In this document: in pieces, positions 14,028 to 20,896 of the stretch
How the letters are laid out: each line of letters starts with the position of its first letter
How positions within the stretch are numbered: position 1 is the first letter of the stretch
Source: an uncultured Eubacteriales bacterium
GTDB lineage: Bacteria; Bacillota; Clostridia; Peptostreptococcales; Anaerovoracaceae
Assembly (NCBI GenBank): GCA_900545135.1
Contig: UQXL01000034.1
Location: 1-20,920 of the forward strand
Length of the DNA stretch: 20,920 nucleotides
Direction of reading: 5' to 3'
The notes under the pieces: model-generated
Seen by the model: the letters and a program-made list of their open reading frames with translations, nothing else
What the model was told of the DNA's origin: nothing
The model's database searches: none
Program-made: the position numbers and the translations under genes

Positions 14028-15464
14028 ATGGCAAGCAAAGTATACAGAATGACTCCGAAAGAAATAGTAGCGGAGCTTGACAAATATATAATAGGGCAGG
14101 ATGAGGCAAAAAAATCTGTAGCCATCGCCCTGAGAAACAGATACAGAAGAAGTCTTCTGCCTGAGGAGCTGAGAGAGGAAATAACTCCTAAGAACATTCT
14201 GATGATGGGTCCTACCGGCTGCGGTAAGACAGAGATAGCCAGGAGGCTTGCGAAGCTTATGGACGCACCTTTCGTCAAAGTCGAAGCGACCAAGTTTACG
14301 GAAGTAGGCTACGTCGGAAGAGACGTGGATTCCATGGTGAGAGACCTGGTGGAGGCCTCCATGAGAGTGACCAAGCAGAACAAGCTTGAAGAAAAATACA
14401 ACATAGCCGACAAGATCGTGGAAGAAAAGATCGTAGAGGCTATAATCCCGGGCAAGAACAAGAAGCCTGCCGGAAAGAGCAAGGGTCCGTTCGACTTCAT
14501 AATGAACAGCGGCGGATATACCAGCCAGAAGCAGCAGTATCTCGACAGCCAGGCTGCCAAGGAAGAGCCTGCCAAGGAAGATATGGACGTGGAAATGGCC
14601 AGGGAGCAGGTTAGACAGCAGCTCCGCGAGGGTCTGCTGGAAGAGCAGTACATCGAGATCGAAGTTATCGACGCTCCTAAGGGCAATCAGCTGGACATGA
14701 GCAACGAGGGCATGTCGATCGCCATAGGCAATATTTTCGGCAACATGATGCCTGAAAAGACCAAGAAGAAAAACTGCAAGGTCAAGGATGCCCGCAAGAT
14801 TTTAAGGGAGCAGGAAGCTCAGAAGCTGATAGACATGGACGTGGTCACGGACGAAGCCGTGGAAAATGCCGAGCAGAACGGCATAATCTTCATCGACGAG
14901 ATAGATAAGATCGCTTCCGGTTCGAGAATGACCAGCGGAGCTGACGTTTCCCGCGAGGGCGTACAGAGAGACATCCTGCCTATCGTCGAGGGAAGCGTTA
15001 TAAACACCAAATACGGTCCTGTCAAGACCGACCACATTCTCTTCATCGGCGCGGGAGCTTTCCACACGGCCAAGCCTACCGATTTGATTCCTGAACTCCA
15101 GGGACGTTTTCCTATAAGAGTGGAGCTGGCCAGCCTCACGGAAGAGGATTTTGTCAACATACTGACGGTGCCTGAAAATGCCCTTATCAAGCAGCATAAA
15201 GCTCTCCTGGAGACAGAGGGCATGGAGGTCGAGTTCACCGAAGACGCAATCAGGGAAATCGCGACTATTTCGTTCCTGATGAACGAGCAGACTGAGAACA
15301 TCGGAGCCAGAAGACTCCACACCATACTTGAAAAGCTGCTTGAGGACATCTCTTTCAACATTCCTGAGATGGAAGAGGATAAGATCACCATAGACGCCGA
15401 ATACGTCAAGGAAAAATTCCAGGAAACTATCCAGAAAGAAGATCTGGACAGATATATTCTTTAG
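14028..15464 (+). CDS. hslU: ATP-dependent protease ATPase subunit HslU (ClpY)
   Basis: The ATG at 14028 follows AGGGGGGGAG (14011-14020) and gives 478 residues, the usual length plus a few. This AAA+ unfoldase feeds substrates into HslV. Walker A GPTGCGKT is at 61-68, the pore loop motif EVGYVGRD follows, an inserted I-domain spans about 110-240 and is rich in Gln/Glu/Lys, Walker B IIFIDEIDKIA comes near 290, then SREGVQRDILPIVEGS, the arginine-finger region LQGRFPIRVEL and sensor 2 ENIGARRLHT. The C-terminal LDRYIL tail, which docks into HslV, is intact. Confidence 0.96.
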   Translation: MASKVYRMTPKEIVAELDKYIIGQDEAKKSVAIALRNRYRRSLLPEELREEITPKNILMMGPTGCGKTEIARRLAKLMDAPFVKVEATKFTEVGYVGRDVDSMVRDLVEASMRVTKQNKLEEKYNIADKIVEEKIVEAIIPGKNKKPAGKSKGPFDFIMNSGGYTSQKQQYLDSQAAKEEPAKEDMDVEMAREQVRQQLREGLLEEQYIEIEVIDAPKGNQLDMSNEGMSIAIGNIFGNMMPEKTKKKNCKVKDARKILREQEAQKLIDMDVVTDEAVENAEQNGIIFIDEIDKIASGSRMTSGADVSREGVQRDILPIVEGSVINTKYGPVKTDHILFIGAGAFHTAKPTDLIPELQGRFPIRVELASLTEEDFVNILTVPENALIKQHKALLETEGMEVEFTEDAIREIATISFLMNEQTENIGARRLHTILEKLLEDISFNIPEMEEDKITIDAEYVKEKFQETIQKEDLDRYIL

Positions 15465-15470
15465 AATTCA

Positions 15471-15542
15471 GCCATTCGGCTCTTTGGTCACCCGGCCATT
15501 CAGCCGATTTGGTCATTCAGCCGCCTGCCACGAGCCGGCGGC
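15471..15542 (+). repeat. Tandem 24/25-bp repeat and hairpin between hslU and codY
   Basis: GCCATTC recurs at 15471 and 15495 and TTTGGTCA at 15483 and 15508, making two imperfect units of 24-25 bases and a third beginning. GCCGCC (15520-15525) then pairs with GGCGGC (15537-15542). No T-run follows. The structure may lower read-through into codY or arise from slippage. Confidence 0.5.
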
Positions 15543-15571
15543 GCTTCGTTTAGGACAAGGAGCTTAACTCT

Positions 15572-16348
15572 ATGGAAAGCCGTATACTCAGCAAAATACG
15601 CAGGCTCAACTGGGTGCTCAGCGAAAGCACCACTGGAAGCCTTTCATACAATGATCTGAGCGTGATTTTGAAAGAAATAATCGACGCCAACGTTTATATT
15701 GCAGACATCGACGGCAATATGCTGGGCGTGAGCTATATAAATGCAGAGGACAGTTCCACCGTACTGGGCGAGGGAGGCACTGAAAGACTCGAGGTGATCC
15801 ACAATCAAAATTTTCTTTCCATAGAGGAAACTGCCGCCAATCTGCGGGGTGAAGAAATCCTCAGATACGTGGGCGAAGATTATGAGATGGCCGATAAATA
15901 TCACTGCATAATTCCCAGCGTGTGCGGCGGCCAGAGGATGGGCACGCTGATCGCAGCTCGCCACGGCGAAAAGTTCGACGACGTGGATATAGCCTTGTGC
16001 GAGTACGGCGCTACAGTGGTAGGATTAGAGATCAAACGCAATATGAACCTTGCCGCGGAGAGGGAAAAAGCGCTGAGAAAAGCTGTAGATATCGCCATCG
16101 AGACCTTGTCTTTTTCAGAGCGTGAGGCTTTGGGAAAGATAATGCAGGAATTCAGCGGAGATCAGGGCTCTCTGGTTGCCAGCAAAGTGGCGGCAAAATA
16201 TTCTCTCACCAATTCGGTGATAGTGAACGCCCTGAGAAAGCTGGAAAGCGCCGGAGTGCTCCAGGCAAGATCCCTGGGCGTAAAAGGAACCAGGATAAAC
16301 ATCACCAACCCTTATCTCAGGGAAAAGGCCGAAGCTCTTTCTTTGTAG
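15572..16348 (+). CDS. codY: GTP-sensing global transcriptional repressor CodY
   Basis: The 258-residue protein has the CodY layout: an N-terminal GAF domain that binds branched-chain amino acids (about 1-150, including GNMLGVSYI and GGQRMGTLIAAR), a linker helix, and a C-terminal winged helix-turn-helix with LVASKVAAKYSLTNSVIVNAL and RKLESAGVLQARSLGVKGTR. The recognition helix is essentially that of the Bacillus protein. CodY represses amino-acid transport and biosynthesis, and often competence and sporulation genes, in rich media. Its place after hslVU is the conserved Firmicute order. AAGGAG lies 9 bases before the ATG. Confidence 0.96.
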   Translation: MESRILSKIRRLNWVLSESTTGSLSYNDLSVILKEIIDANVYIADIDGNMLGVSYINAEDSSTVLGEGGTERLEVIHNQNFLSIEETAANLRGEEILRYVGEDYEMADKYHCIIPSVCGGQRMGTLIAARHGEKFDDVDIALCEYGATVVGLEIKRNMNLAAEREKALRKAVDIAIETLSFSEREALGKIMQEFSGDQGSLVASKVAAKYSLTNSVIVNALRKLESAGVLQARSLGVKGTRINITNPYLREKAEALSL

Positions 16349-16351
16349 AGG

Positions 16352-16379
16352 CCGGAATGTCGAATCCGGATTGTCGAAT
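16352..16379 (+). repeat. 14-bp tandem repeat after codY
   Basis: CCGGAATGTCGAAT (16352-16365) is followed directly by CCGGATTGTCGAAT (16366-16379), one mismatch. It lies right after the codY stop. No function is evident. Confidence 0.6.
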
Positions 16380-16434
16380 CAGAAATGCTGAGGCTCAAAA
16401 TATGATTTGATTAGTTTAATATTTGGCAGGAACC

Positions 16435-16476
16435 ATGAACAAAACCAATGAACAAAACCCCCTTTATTCTGCATAA
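16435..16476 (+). CDS. Candidate 13-residue leader peptide before yunB
   Basis: ATG at 16435 opens a short frame, MNKTNEQNPLYSA, with CAGGA three bases upstream. It ends in the loop of the hairpin that covers the yunB ribosome site. A ribosome on this frame would melt the left arm and free the site for yunB. ATGAACAAAACC is duplicated (16435, 16448), so the frame may be an accident of that repeat. There is no homology to judge by. Confidence 0.3.
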   Translation: MNKTNEQNPLYSA

Positions 16477-16490
16477 GATAAAAGGGGGTT
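16456..16490 (+). promoter_or_regulatory. Hairpin that sequesters the yunB ribosome site or ends codY
   Basis: AACCCCCTTT (16456-16465) and AAAGGGGGTT (16481-16490) form a 10-bp stem with a 15-base loop. The G-run is the only ribosome site of yunB, 6 bases before its ATG. The short T-rich tail TTTATTAT also fits a Rho-independent terminator for codY. Both roles could hold. Confidence 0.6.
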
Positions 16491-16494
16491 TATT

Positions 16495-17127
16495 ATGAAA
16501 AGAGCGGCGGTTATTCTTTTAGGCATAGGATTTATAATAACAGGCAGTTTACTGCTGATAAAAGACAGATTCGGCGACAGCATAGAGGCAACGGCAGAGG
16601 CTGTGGCAGTCAACGCCGTAGCCATAAAAATAAATGAAAGCCTCGAAAATGGATTTTACAATGAAGAGTTGGGGGAGCCTCTTTTAACAGTGGAAAGAGA
16701 CGATGAGGGAAATATACAATATTTAGAACCCAATTCCAGGGTCATAAATAAGCTTCTGCTGGAGTTTTCCACCAATGTAAAGGAAAATTACAGCCTCGAC
16801 GATGTGGAGGAAATAAAGGTAAACTGGGGCGTCATAACGGGAAGCAAGATACTTTCCCAGCTGCCTTTCACGGCGAAGGTAAAGGTGCAGCCCGTAAGCC
16901 TTACAAAATTCCAGTATGAATCTGAGTTTGAGACTGAAGGTATAAATCAGACGAGATACAGGCTATATTGCACTGTCAACAGCCAGATACATATCGTCGC
17001 GCCTTTCACTGACAAGACGGCTGAAATAAACAGAAAAGTCCTTTTGGCCGAAGCTGTGATCGTAGGAAAAGTTCCGGACAGTTACGTCGTCGTTCCTGAA
17101 GAAAGCATCTTGGATGCGGTGGAATAG
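16495..17127 (+). CDS. yunB: Sporulation protein YunB family
   Basis: The 210-residue protein starts with a single membrane anchor (residues 3-22, AAVILLGIGFIITGSLLLI), then an extracytoplasmic domain. Family features are AVAVNAVAIKINESL, DDEGNIQYLEPNSRVINKL, GSKILSQLPFTAKVKVQPVS, the near-diagnostic SEFETEGINQTRYRLY, and AEAVIVGKVPDSYVVV near the end. In Bacillus yunB is expressed in the mother cell during sporulation; its biochemical role is not known. The usual Gly-Pro after the GSKIL segment is replaced by LPF. Its presence suggests a spore former. The ribosome site is buried in a hairpin. Confidence 0.85.
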   Translation: MKRAAVILLGIGFIITGSLLLIKDRFGDSIEATAEAVAVNAVAIKINESLENGFYNEELGEPLLTVERDDEGNIQYLEPNSRVINKLLLEFSTNVKENYSLDDVEEIKVNWGVITGSKILSQLPFTAKVKVQPVSLTKFQYESEFETEGINQTRYRLYCTVNSQIHIVAPFTDKTAEINRKVLLAEAVIVGKVPDSYVVVPEESILDAVE

Positions 17128-17191
17128 ATACGATGGAATAGATGCGGCCTGGCTGGAAACGTACTGTACAGATTTGAAGATGTCTCGCGCA

Positions 17192-17451
17192 GATGTTGTA
17201 GAATTTCCATGTTTCATGGAAATTCTACAACATTATTGATATATCATGATGTAAAACAAGGCCTAAAATAGTGCAATGCTGTAATTTTCAAAAAATTTTA
17301 CAAAAAATGCAACATAAATATCGGTTTATGTTGTAAAATATGAGAGATTTAAAAAATTCTGCAGCATCGACTGATTTCAGCACCAATTTCGGGCAATTCA
17401 AGATAAGGAATGTTGCAGAATATGAAGAATTTTCTGAAATCATACAACATC
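17192..17451. mobile_element. MITE-like palindromic element
   Basis: The ends are inverted: GATGTTGTAGAATTTC at 17192 against the complement of 17436-17451 (14 of 16 alike). Inside are a perfect 19-bp-arm palindrome (17193-17233), a 9-bp hairpin (CAACATAAA at 17310 with TTTATGTTG at 17324) and a 12-bp hairpin with one G-T pair (17356-17367 with 17410-17421). No target-site duplication is obvious and it codes for nothing. It could instead be a structured RNA or a cluster of operator sites. Confidence 0.4.
17193..17233. repeat. Perfect 41-bp palindrome (19-bp arms, TTT loop)
   Basis: The arm ATGTTGTAGAATTTCCATG (17193-17211) is repeated in exact reverse complement at 17215-17233 with only TTT between. 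It lies 65 bases after the yunB stop. There is no T-run, so it is not a standard terminator, though a stem this strong may stop or protect transcripts. Confidence 0.9.
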
Positions 17452-17463
17452 GCTGTTGCGATA

Positions 17464-17531
17464 GATGCTTGCCGCTCGCTGCCGCTTGCAGATGGCCGAT
17501 GCTTGCCGCTCGCTGCCGCTTGCAGATGGCC
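17464..17531 (+). repeat. Exact 34-bp tandem duplication
   Basis: Bases 17464-17497 and 17498-17531 are identical, starting GATGCTTGCCGCTCGCTGCC. Each copy holds the submotif TGCCGCT twice. Exact identity points to a recent duplication. Confidence 0.9.
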
Positions 17532-17709
17532 GACATCATCTCTTGATGTGCAACGCGACCTGCCATCGTGCGTTTTTGGCCTTTCACCTGTCATCGCGGC
17601 CTGCCATCGTGTGATAGCCAAAAGGCAAAACAGGGTTCATACAAAGGAGAAAGTTTATACACTCAAGGAGGGTTAGAAACGGCCTGTTCATGCGCCGTAA
17701 CTTAATTAT

Positions 17710-18990
17710 ATGCTTAGATTCAACGAAAATAATGAAGTTATAAGAGAAGAAGAATATAAGGTGATCTTGGTCGGACTGCAGAGGGATGAGGATATATCCT
17801 ATTCCATGGAGGAACTGGCAGGCCTTGCGGAAGCGGCCGGGTCGGAAGTTCTGGGACAGATGGTGCAAAATCTTGAAAAACCCAATACTGCGACACTGAT
17901 CGGAAAAGGAAAAGTGGAAGAACTGGCTCAGATGGTAAAGGCAATGGAAGCCGATATGGTGATTTTCAACGACGAGCTTTCCGGAATGCAGCTGAGGAAC
18001 CTTGAAGACGCAGTGGGAGTCAGGGTGATAGACAGGACTATTTTGATCTTGGATATTTTCGCCGCCAGAGCCGTATCAAAAGAAGGAAAACTGCAAGTCG
18101 AGCTGGCTCAGCTCCAGTATAGAATGCCAAGGCTCACAGGTTTTGGAAAATCCCTTTCAAGGCTGGGAGGCGGCATAGGAACCAGGGGGCCGGGAGAGAA
18201 AAAGCTGGAGACAGACAGAAGACACATAGAGCGCAGGATGAACGACATTAAAGCTGAACTTTTACAGCTTAAGAACACGAGAACGACTCAGCGTGCAAAG
18301 CGTGAAAAACAGCAGATTCCTGTCGCAGCCCTCGTCGGATATACCAATTCCGGAAAATCGGCCATAATGAACAGGATCCTCGCCATGTCGGACAAGGATG
18401 AAAAGAATGTATTTGAGGAAAATATGCTTTTCGCAACGCTGGACACTCAGCAGCGCGGCATCGTACTTGAAAGCGGCCGTAAGTTCATTCTCATAGATAC
18501 CGTAGGCTTTGTAAGCAAACTTCCGCATTCGCTGGTGGAAGCTTTTAAGGCTACGCTGGAGGAAGTGACTTATGCGGATCTGCTTCTTCATGTCGTGGAC
18601 GCTTCTTACGAAAACCATGATTTTCATATTGAAGTTACCGATAAAGTTATGAAAGAGATCGGCGCAGGTGACAAGGAAAAGATGATGGTTTTCAACAAAT
18701 GCGACCTGCCTCACGAGCACATAATACCTGAAGCAGGTCTTGATAACATTGAAATTTCAGCCAAGACCGGTTTGAACATGGACTTGCTCCTTTCAAAGAT
18801 CGAAGAAAAACTCTTTGGAGACTATGTATTCGCTAAATTTTTGATACCCTTTGATAGAGGGGATATTTCCGCATACCTCTGCGATGAAGCCACAGTCCAA
18901 GTCATGGATTACAGAGCTGAGGGAACGTACTTTGAGGCACGCATGAAAGAAGCCGATTATCAGAGGTTCAGAAAATATGAAATTATATAA
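17710..18990 (+). CDS. hflX: GTPase HflX
   Basis: The 426-residue protein has the HflX N-terminal domain (SMEELAGLAEAAG, NTATLIGKGKVEEL, VIFNDELSGMQLRNLE, RVIDRTILILDIFA), the hallmark GFGKSLSRLGGGIGTRGPGEKKLE, and a GTPase domain with P-loop GYTNSGKSAIMNRI, G3 DTVGFVSKLPHSLVEAFKATLEE and G4 FNKCD. HflX binds 50S/70S ribosomes and splits stalled or hibernating ones. An in-frame TAA at 17698 forces a start after it, and the ATG at 17710 is the only good choice, yet no ribosome site lies at normal distance. Its last 14 bases overlap the next gene. Confidence 0.95.
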   Translation: MLRFNENNEVIREEEYKVILVGLQRDEDISYSMEELAGLAEAAGSEVLGQMVQNLEKPNTATLIGKGKVEELAQMVKAMEADMVIFNDELSGMQLRNLEDAVGVRVIDRTILILDIFAARAVSKEGKLQVELAQLQYRMPRLTGFGKSLSRLGGGIGTRGPGEKKLETDRRHIERRMNDIKAELLQLKNTRTTQRAKREKQQIPVAALVGYTNSGKSAIMNRILAMSDKDEKNVFEENMLFATLDTQQRGIVLESGRKFILIDTVGFVSKLPHSLVEAFKATLEEVTYADLLLHVVDASYENHDFHIEVTDKVMKEIGAGDKEKMMVFNKCDLPHEHIIPEAGLDNIEISAKTGLNMDLLLSKIEEKLFGDYVFAKFLIPFDRGDISAYLCDEATVQVMDYRAEGTYFEARMKEADYQRFRKYEII

Positions 18991-19603
18991 TACAGTTGCA
19001 GGAAAAGCTTCCGCTGAGCAGATCATCGAAAAATCCAAGTTCATAGCTTATGTAAAGCCTGTTTCATCAAAAGAAGAGGCAGATGCTTTTGTGGCAGAAA
19101 TCAAGAAAAAACACAGAGACGCGACTCACAACGTGCCGGCCATGGTCATAGGAGATAAAATGCAGCTGCAGTGGGCTTCAGATGATGGAGAGCCTCAGGG
19201 AACATCGGGAGCTCCTATAATAAAGATGCTCACAGGGGCCGGAATAACAAACGTGGCCATAGTAGTCACACGGTACTTCGGAGGTGTCAAACTGGGCACA
19301 GGCGGTCTTGCCCGGGCTTATACATCCAGCGCTAAGCTGGGCCTTGAGGCTGCCGGCATATGCAGCGTGGAAAGCAGACTCTGTCTGACCTGCGAGTTTG
19401 ATTATACATATCTGGCAAAACTTCAGAATTTGTCGGGAGATGACTTTGACATATCAGAAGTCAGATATGCGGAGAAAGTAGAGGCAGACATCACATGCGA
19501 GCCGGACGACAGGGGAAAGGTAGAAAGCACTATACTCAATGTGACAGCTGGGCGGCTTACAGTAAAAAATGAAAATATACTTGAAATAAAGATTAAAATA
19601 TAG
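18977..19603 (+). CDS. yvyE: YigZ/YvyE (IMPACT) family protein
   Basis: The 208-residue protein shows the IMPACT signature: KSKFIAYVKPVSSKEEADAF, HRDATHNVPAMV, ASDDGEPQGTSGAPI and NVAIVVTRYFGGVKLGTGGLARAY, followed by a ferredoxin-like C-terminal domain (about 135-208). Bacterial YigZ/YvyE proteins are of unsettled function; the eukaryotic relative regulates the GCN2 kinase. A link to translation fits its overlap with hflX (14 bases) and the tRNA array behind it. A weak site AGAGG lies 10 bases before the ATG. Confidence 0.92.
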   Translation: MKLYNTVAGKASAEQIIEKSKFIAYVKPVSSKEEADAFVAEIKKKHRDATHNVPAMVIGDKMQLQWASDDGEPQGTSGAPIIKMLTGAGITNVAIVVTRYFGGVKLGTGGLARAYTSSAKLGLEAAGICSVESRLCLTCEFDYTYLAKLQNLSGDDFDISEVRYAEKVEADITCEPDDRGKVESTILNVTAGRLTVKNENILEIKIKI

Positions 19604-19635
19604 TTGACATGAATTTTTTATTGTGTTAATATAAT
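19604..19635 (+). promoter_or_regulatory. Upstream promoter candidate of the tRNA array
   Basis: TTGACA (19604-19609) overlaps the yvyE stop region; TAATAT (19627-19632) follows at 17 bases and a perfect TATAAT (19630-19635) at 20 bases. A small hairpin TTTCCA/TGGAAA (19635-19651) follows. It may give a second transcript into the tRNA genes. Confidence 0.45.
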
Positions 19636-19700
19636 TTCCAGCTCGTGGAAAGCACAGACAAGAAAGAGCATTAAAAAGTTAAAAAAAGTTCAAAAAGTTA

Positions 19701-19729
19701 TTGACAATCTTAGCTGATTAATGTATAGT
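19701..19729 (+). promoter_or_regulatory. Main promoter of the tRNA array
   Basis: TTGACA (19701-19706), 17 bases, TATAGT (19724-19729): a near-consensus promoter typical of stable RNA. Transcription would start near 19736, about 28 bases before the first tRNA. Confidence 0.8.
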
Positions 19730-19763
19730 TAATAAATGTGTCGAGCAATTCGGCTGAAAAATT

Positions 19764-19839
19764 GGGCGCTTAGCTCAGCTGGGAGAGCATCTGCCTTACA
19801 AGCAGAGGGTCATAGGTTCGAGCCCTATAGCGCCCACCA
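19764..19839 (+). tRNA. tRNA-Val (anticodon TAC)
   Basis: Acceptor GGGCGCT pairs with AGCGCCC, the anticodon loop is CTTACAA, the T-loop is TTCGAGC, and CCA is encoded. First gene of the array. Confidence 0.97.
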
Positions 19840-19845
19840 AAAGAT

Positions 19846-19922
19846 GGCCTGGTAGTTCAGTTGGTTAGAATGCCAGCCTGTCACGCTGGAGGTCGACGGT
19901 TCGAGCCCGTTCCAGGTCGCCA
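19846..19922 (+). tRNA. tRNA-Asp (anticodon GTC)
   Basis: Acceptor GGCCTGG pairs with CCAGGTC (one G-T), the anticodon loop is CTGTCAC, discriminator G, CCA encoded. Six bases after tRNA-Val. Confidence 0.97.
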
Positions 19923-19942
19923 ACTTTTTAAACAGTTCCTTC

Positions 19943-20017
19943 GCTGGTGTGGCTCAACGGTAGAGCAGCTGATTTGTAATCAGCAGGTTGGGGGTTCGAT
20001 TCCCTCCACCAGCTCCA
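19943..20017 (+). tRNA. tRNA-Thr (anticodon TGT)
   Basis: Acceptor GCTGGTG pairs with CACCAGC, the anticodon loop is TTTGTAA between GCTGA and TCAGC, CCA encoded. Confidence 0.96.
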
Positions 20018-20147
20018 ATAACAAAATGCGTAGTTTTTCGCAGAATGCGCGAAATCGAGGAAGTCTCGGAGCGGAATGTACTGATGTACTTGAGCACCGG
20101 AGCGACTGAAGATGACAAAGCAGTCGGCGAAAAAGGCAAGCATACGT
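20018..20147 (+). other. 130-bp structured spacer between tRNA-Thr and tRNA-Tyr
   Basis: TTTTTCGC (20034-20041) can pair with distal GCGAAAAA (20127-20134) or with local GCGAAA (20049-20054), so two structures compete. CGGAGCG is repeated (around 20067 and 20097) and GTAC is repeated around TGAT. Other gaps in the array are 4-37 bases. No tRNA or gene is seen in it. It may guide processing or be a repeat element. Confidence 0.55.
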
Positions 20148-20232
20148 CGAGGGATTCCCGAGTGGCCAAAGGGGGCGGACTGTAAATCCGTTAGCTGAGC
20201 TTTCGATGGTTCGAATCCATCTCCCTCGACCA
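20148..20232 (+). tRNA. tRNA-Tyr (anticodon GTA)
   Basis: Acceptor CGAGGGA pairs with TCCCTCG, the anticodon loop is CTGTAAA, a long variable arm is present as expected for bacterial tRNA-Tyr, and CCA is encoded. Confidence 0.96.
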
Positions 20233-20248
20233 TCTTAAAAAATAATAT

Positions 20249-20323
20249 GCGGAAGTGGCTCAGGGGTAGAGCATCGCCTTGCCAAGGCGAGGGTCGCGAG
20301 TTCGAATCTCGTCTTCCGCTCCA
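20249..20323 (+). tRNA. tRNA-Gly (anticodon GCC)
   Basis: Acceptor GCGGAAG pairs with CTTCCGC, the anticodon loop is TTGCCAA, discriminator T, CCA encoded. Confidence 0.97.
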
Positions 20324-20331
20324 ACTATTAT

Positions 20332-20405
<74 letters not shown>

Positions 20406-20414
20406 CTATTTTGT

Positions 20415-20491
20415 GGGCTCATAGCTCAGCTGGATAGAGCAACGGCCTTCTAAGCCGTGTGTCCGGGGTTCGAATCCCTGTGGGCTCACCA
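20415..20491 (+). tRNA. tRNA-Arg (anticodon TCT)
   Basis: Acceptor GGGCTCA pairs with TGGGCTC through two G-T pairs, the anticodon loop is CTTCTAA, CCA encoded. It reads AGA/AGG, which are the preferred arginine codons in this window. Confidence 0.96.
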
Positions 20492-20499
20492 ATTTTTTT

Positions 20500-20574
20500 T
20501 GGGGTATCGCCAAGCGGTAAGGCACTGGGTTTTGATCCCAGCATTCGTAAGTTCGAATCTTGCTACCCCAGCCA
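20500..20574 (+). tRNA. tRNA-Gln (anticodon TTG)
   Basis: Acceptor TGGGGTA pairs with TACCCCA, the anticodon loop is TTTTGAT, discriminator G, CCA encoded. Confidence 0.96.
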
Positions 20575-20579
20575 CGCGT

Positions 20580-20655
20580 GACCCATTAGCTCAGTCGGCA
20601 GAGCACTTGACTTTTAATCAAGGTGTCCGGAGTTCGAATCTCCGATGGGTCACCA
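20580..20655 (+). tRNA. tRNA-Lys (anticodon TTT)
   Basis: Acceptor GACCCAT pairs with ATGGGTC, the anticodon loop is CTTTTAA, CCA encoded. Confidence 0.97.
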
Positions 20656-20692
20656 ATAATTCTGCCGCGGCGATTAGCAAGTGATCGGACAT

Positions 20693-20781
20693 GGAGAGGT
20701 GTCCGAGTGGTTTAAGGAGCTGGTCTTGAAAACCAGTGACTCCGTAAGGGGCCGTGGGTTCGAATCCCACCCTCTCCGCCA
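20693..20781 (+). tRNA. tRNA-Ser (anticodon TGA)
   Basis: Acceptor GGAGAGG pairs with CCTCTCC, the anticodon loop is CTTGAAA, a long variable arm is present (class II), discriminator G, CCA encoded. Confidence 0.97.
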
Positions 20782-20798
20782 TAATAAGTGATAAGCCT

Positions 20799-20891
20799 GG
20801 AGAAGTACTCAAGAGGCTGAAGAGGACGGTTTGCTAAACCGTTAGGGTTCGATTACGGGCCGCATGGGTTCGAATCCCATCTTCTCCGCCA
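20799..20891 (+). tRNA. tRNA-Ser (anticodon GCT)
   Basis: Acceptor GGAGAAG pairs with CTTCTCC, the anticodon loop is TTGCTAA, a long variable arm is present, discriminator G, CCA encoded. Confidence 0.96.
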
Positions 20892-20896
20892 TACAT

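Larger units (their letters stand above)
17128..17709. other. Intergenic region with palindromes and tandem repeats
   Basis: The 580 bases between yunB and hflX contain no recognisable gene. They hold the 41-bp palindrome, the array of ATGTTGTAGAAT-like motifs, a 34-bp tandem duplication, and a 17-bp direct repeat (17554-17570 and 17595-17611, one mismatch, 41 bases apart). Open frames through this region have the low-complexity look of translated repeats and are not credible genes. A strong ribosome-site-like AAGGAGGG (17665-17672) has no start codon at proper distance. Confidence 0.7.

Noticed and set aside
17464..17611. CRISPR array
   Set aside because: The two 34-base units abut with no spacer, and the 17-base repeats occur only twice. 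No cas gene is present.
17410..17676. 88-residue open frame on the plus strand, and overlapping minus frames, between yunB and hflX
   Set aside because: They run straight through the tandem duplication and palindromic element; the products are repeats of Leu-Ala-Ala-type residues with no ribosome site at the start.
19928..20233. Minus-strand ORFs over the tRNA array
   Set aside because: They are translations of antisense tRNA sequence and the structured spacer, a known artefact in tRNA clusters.
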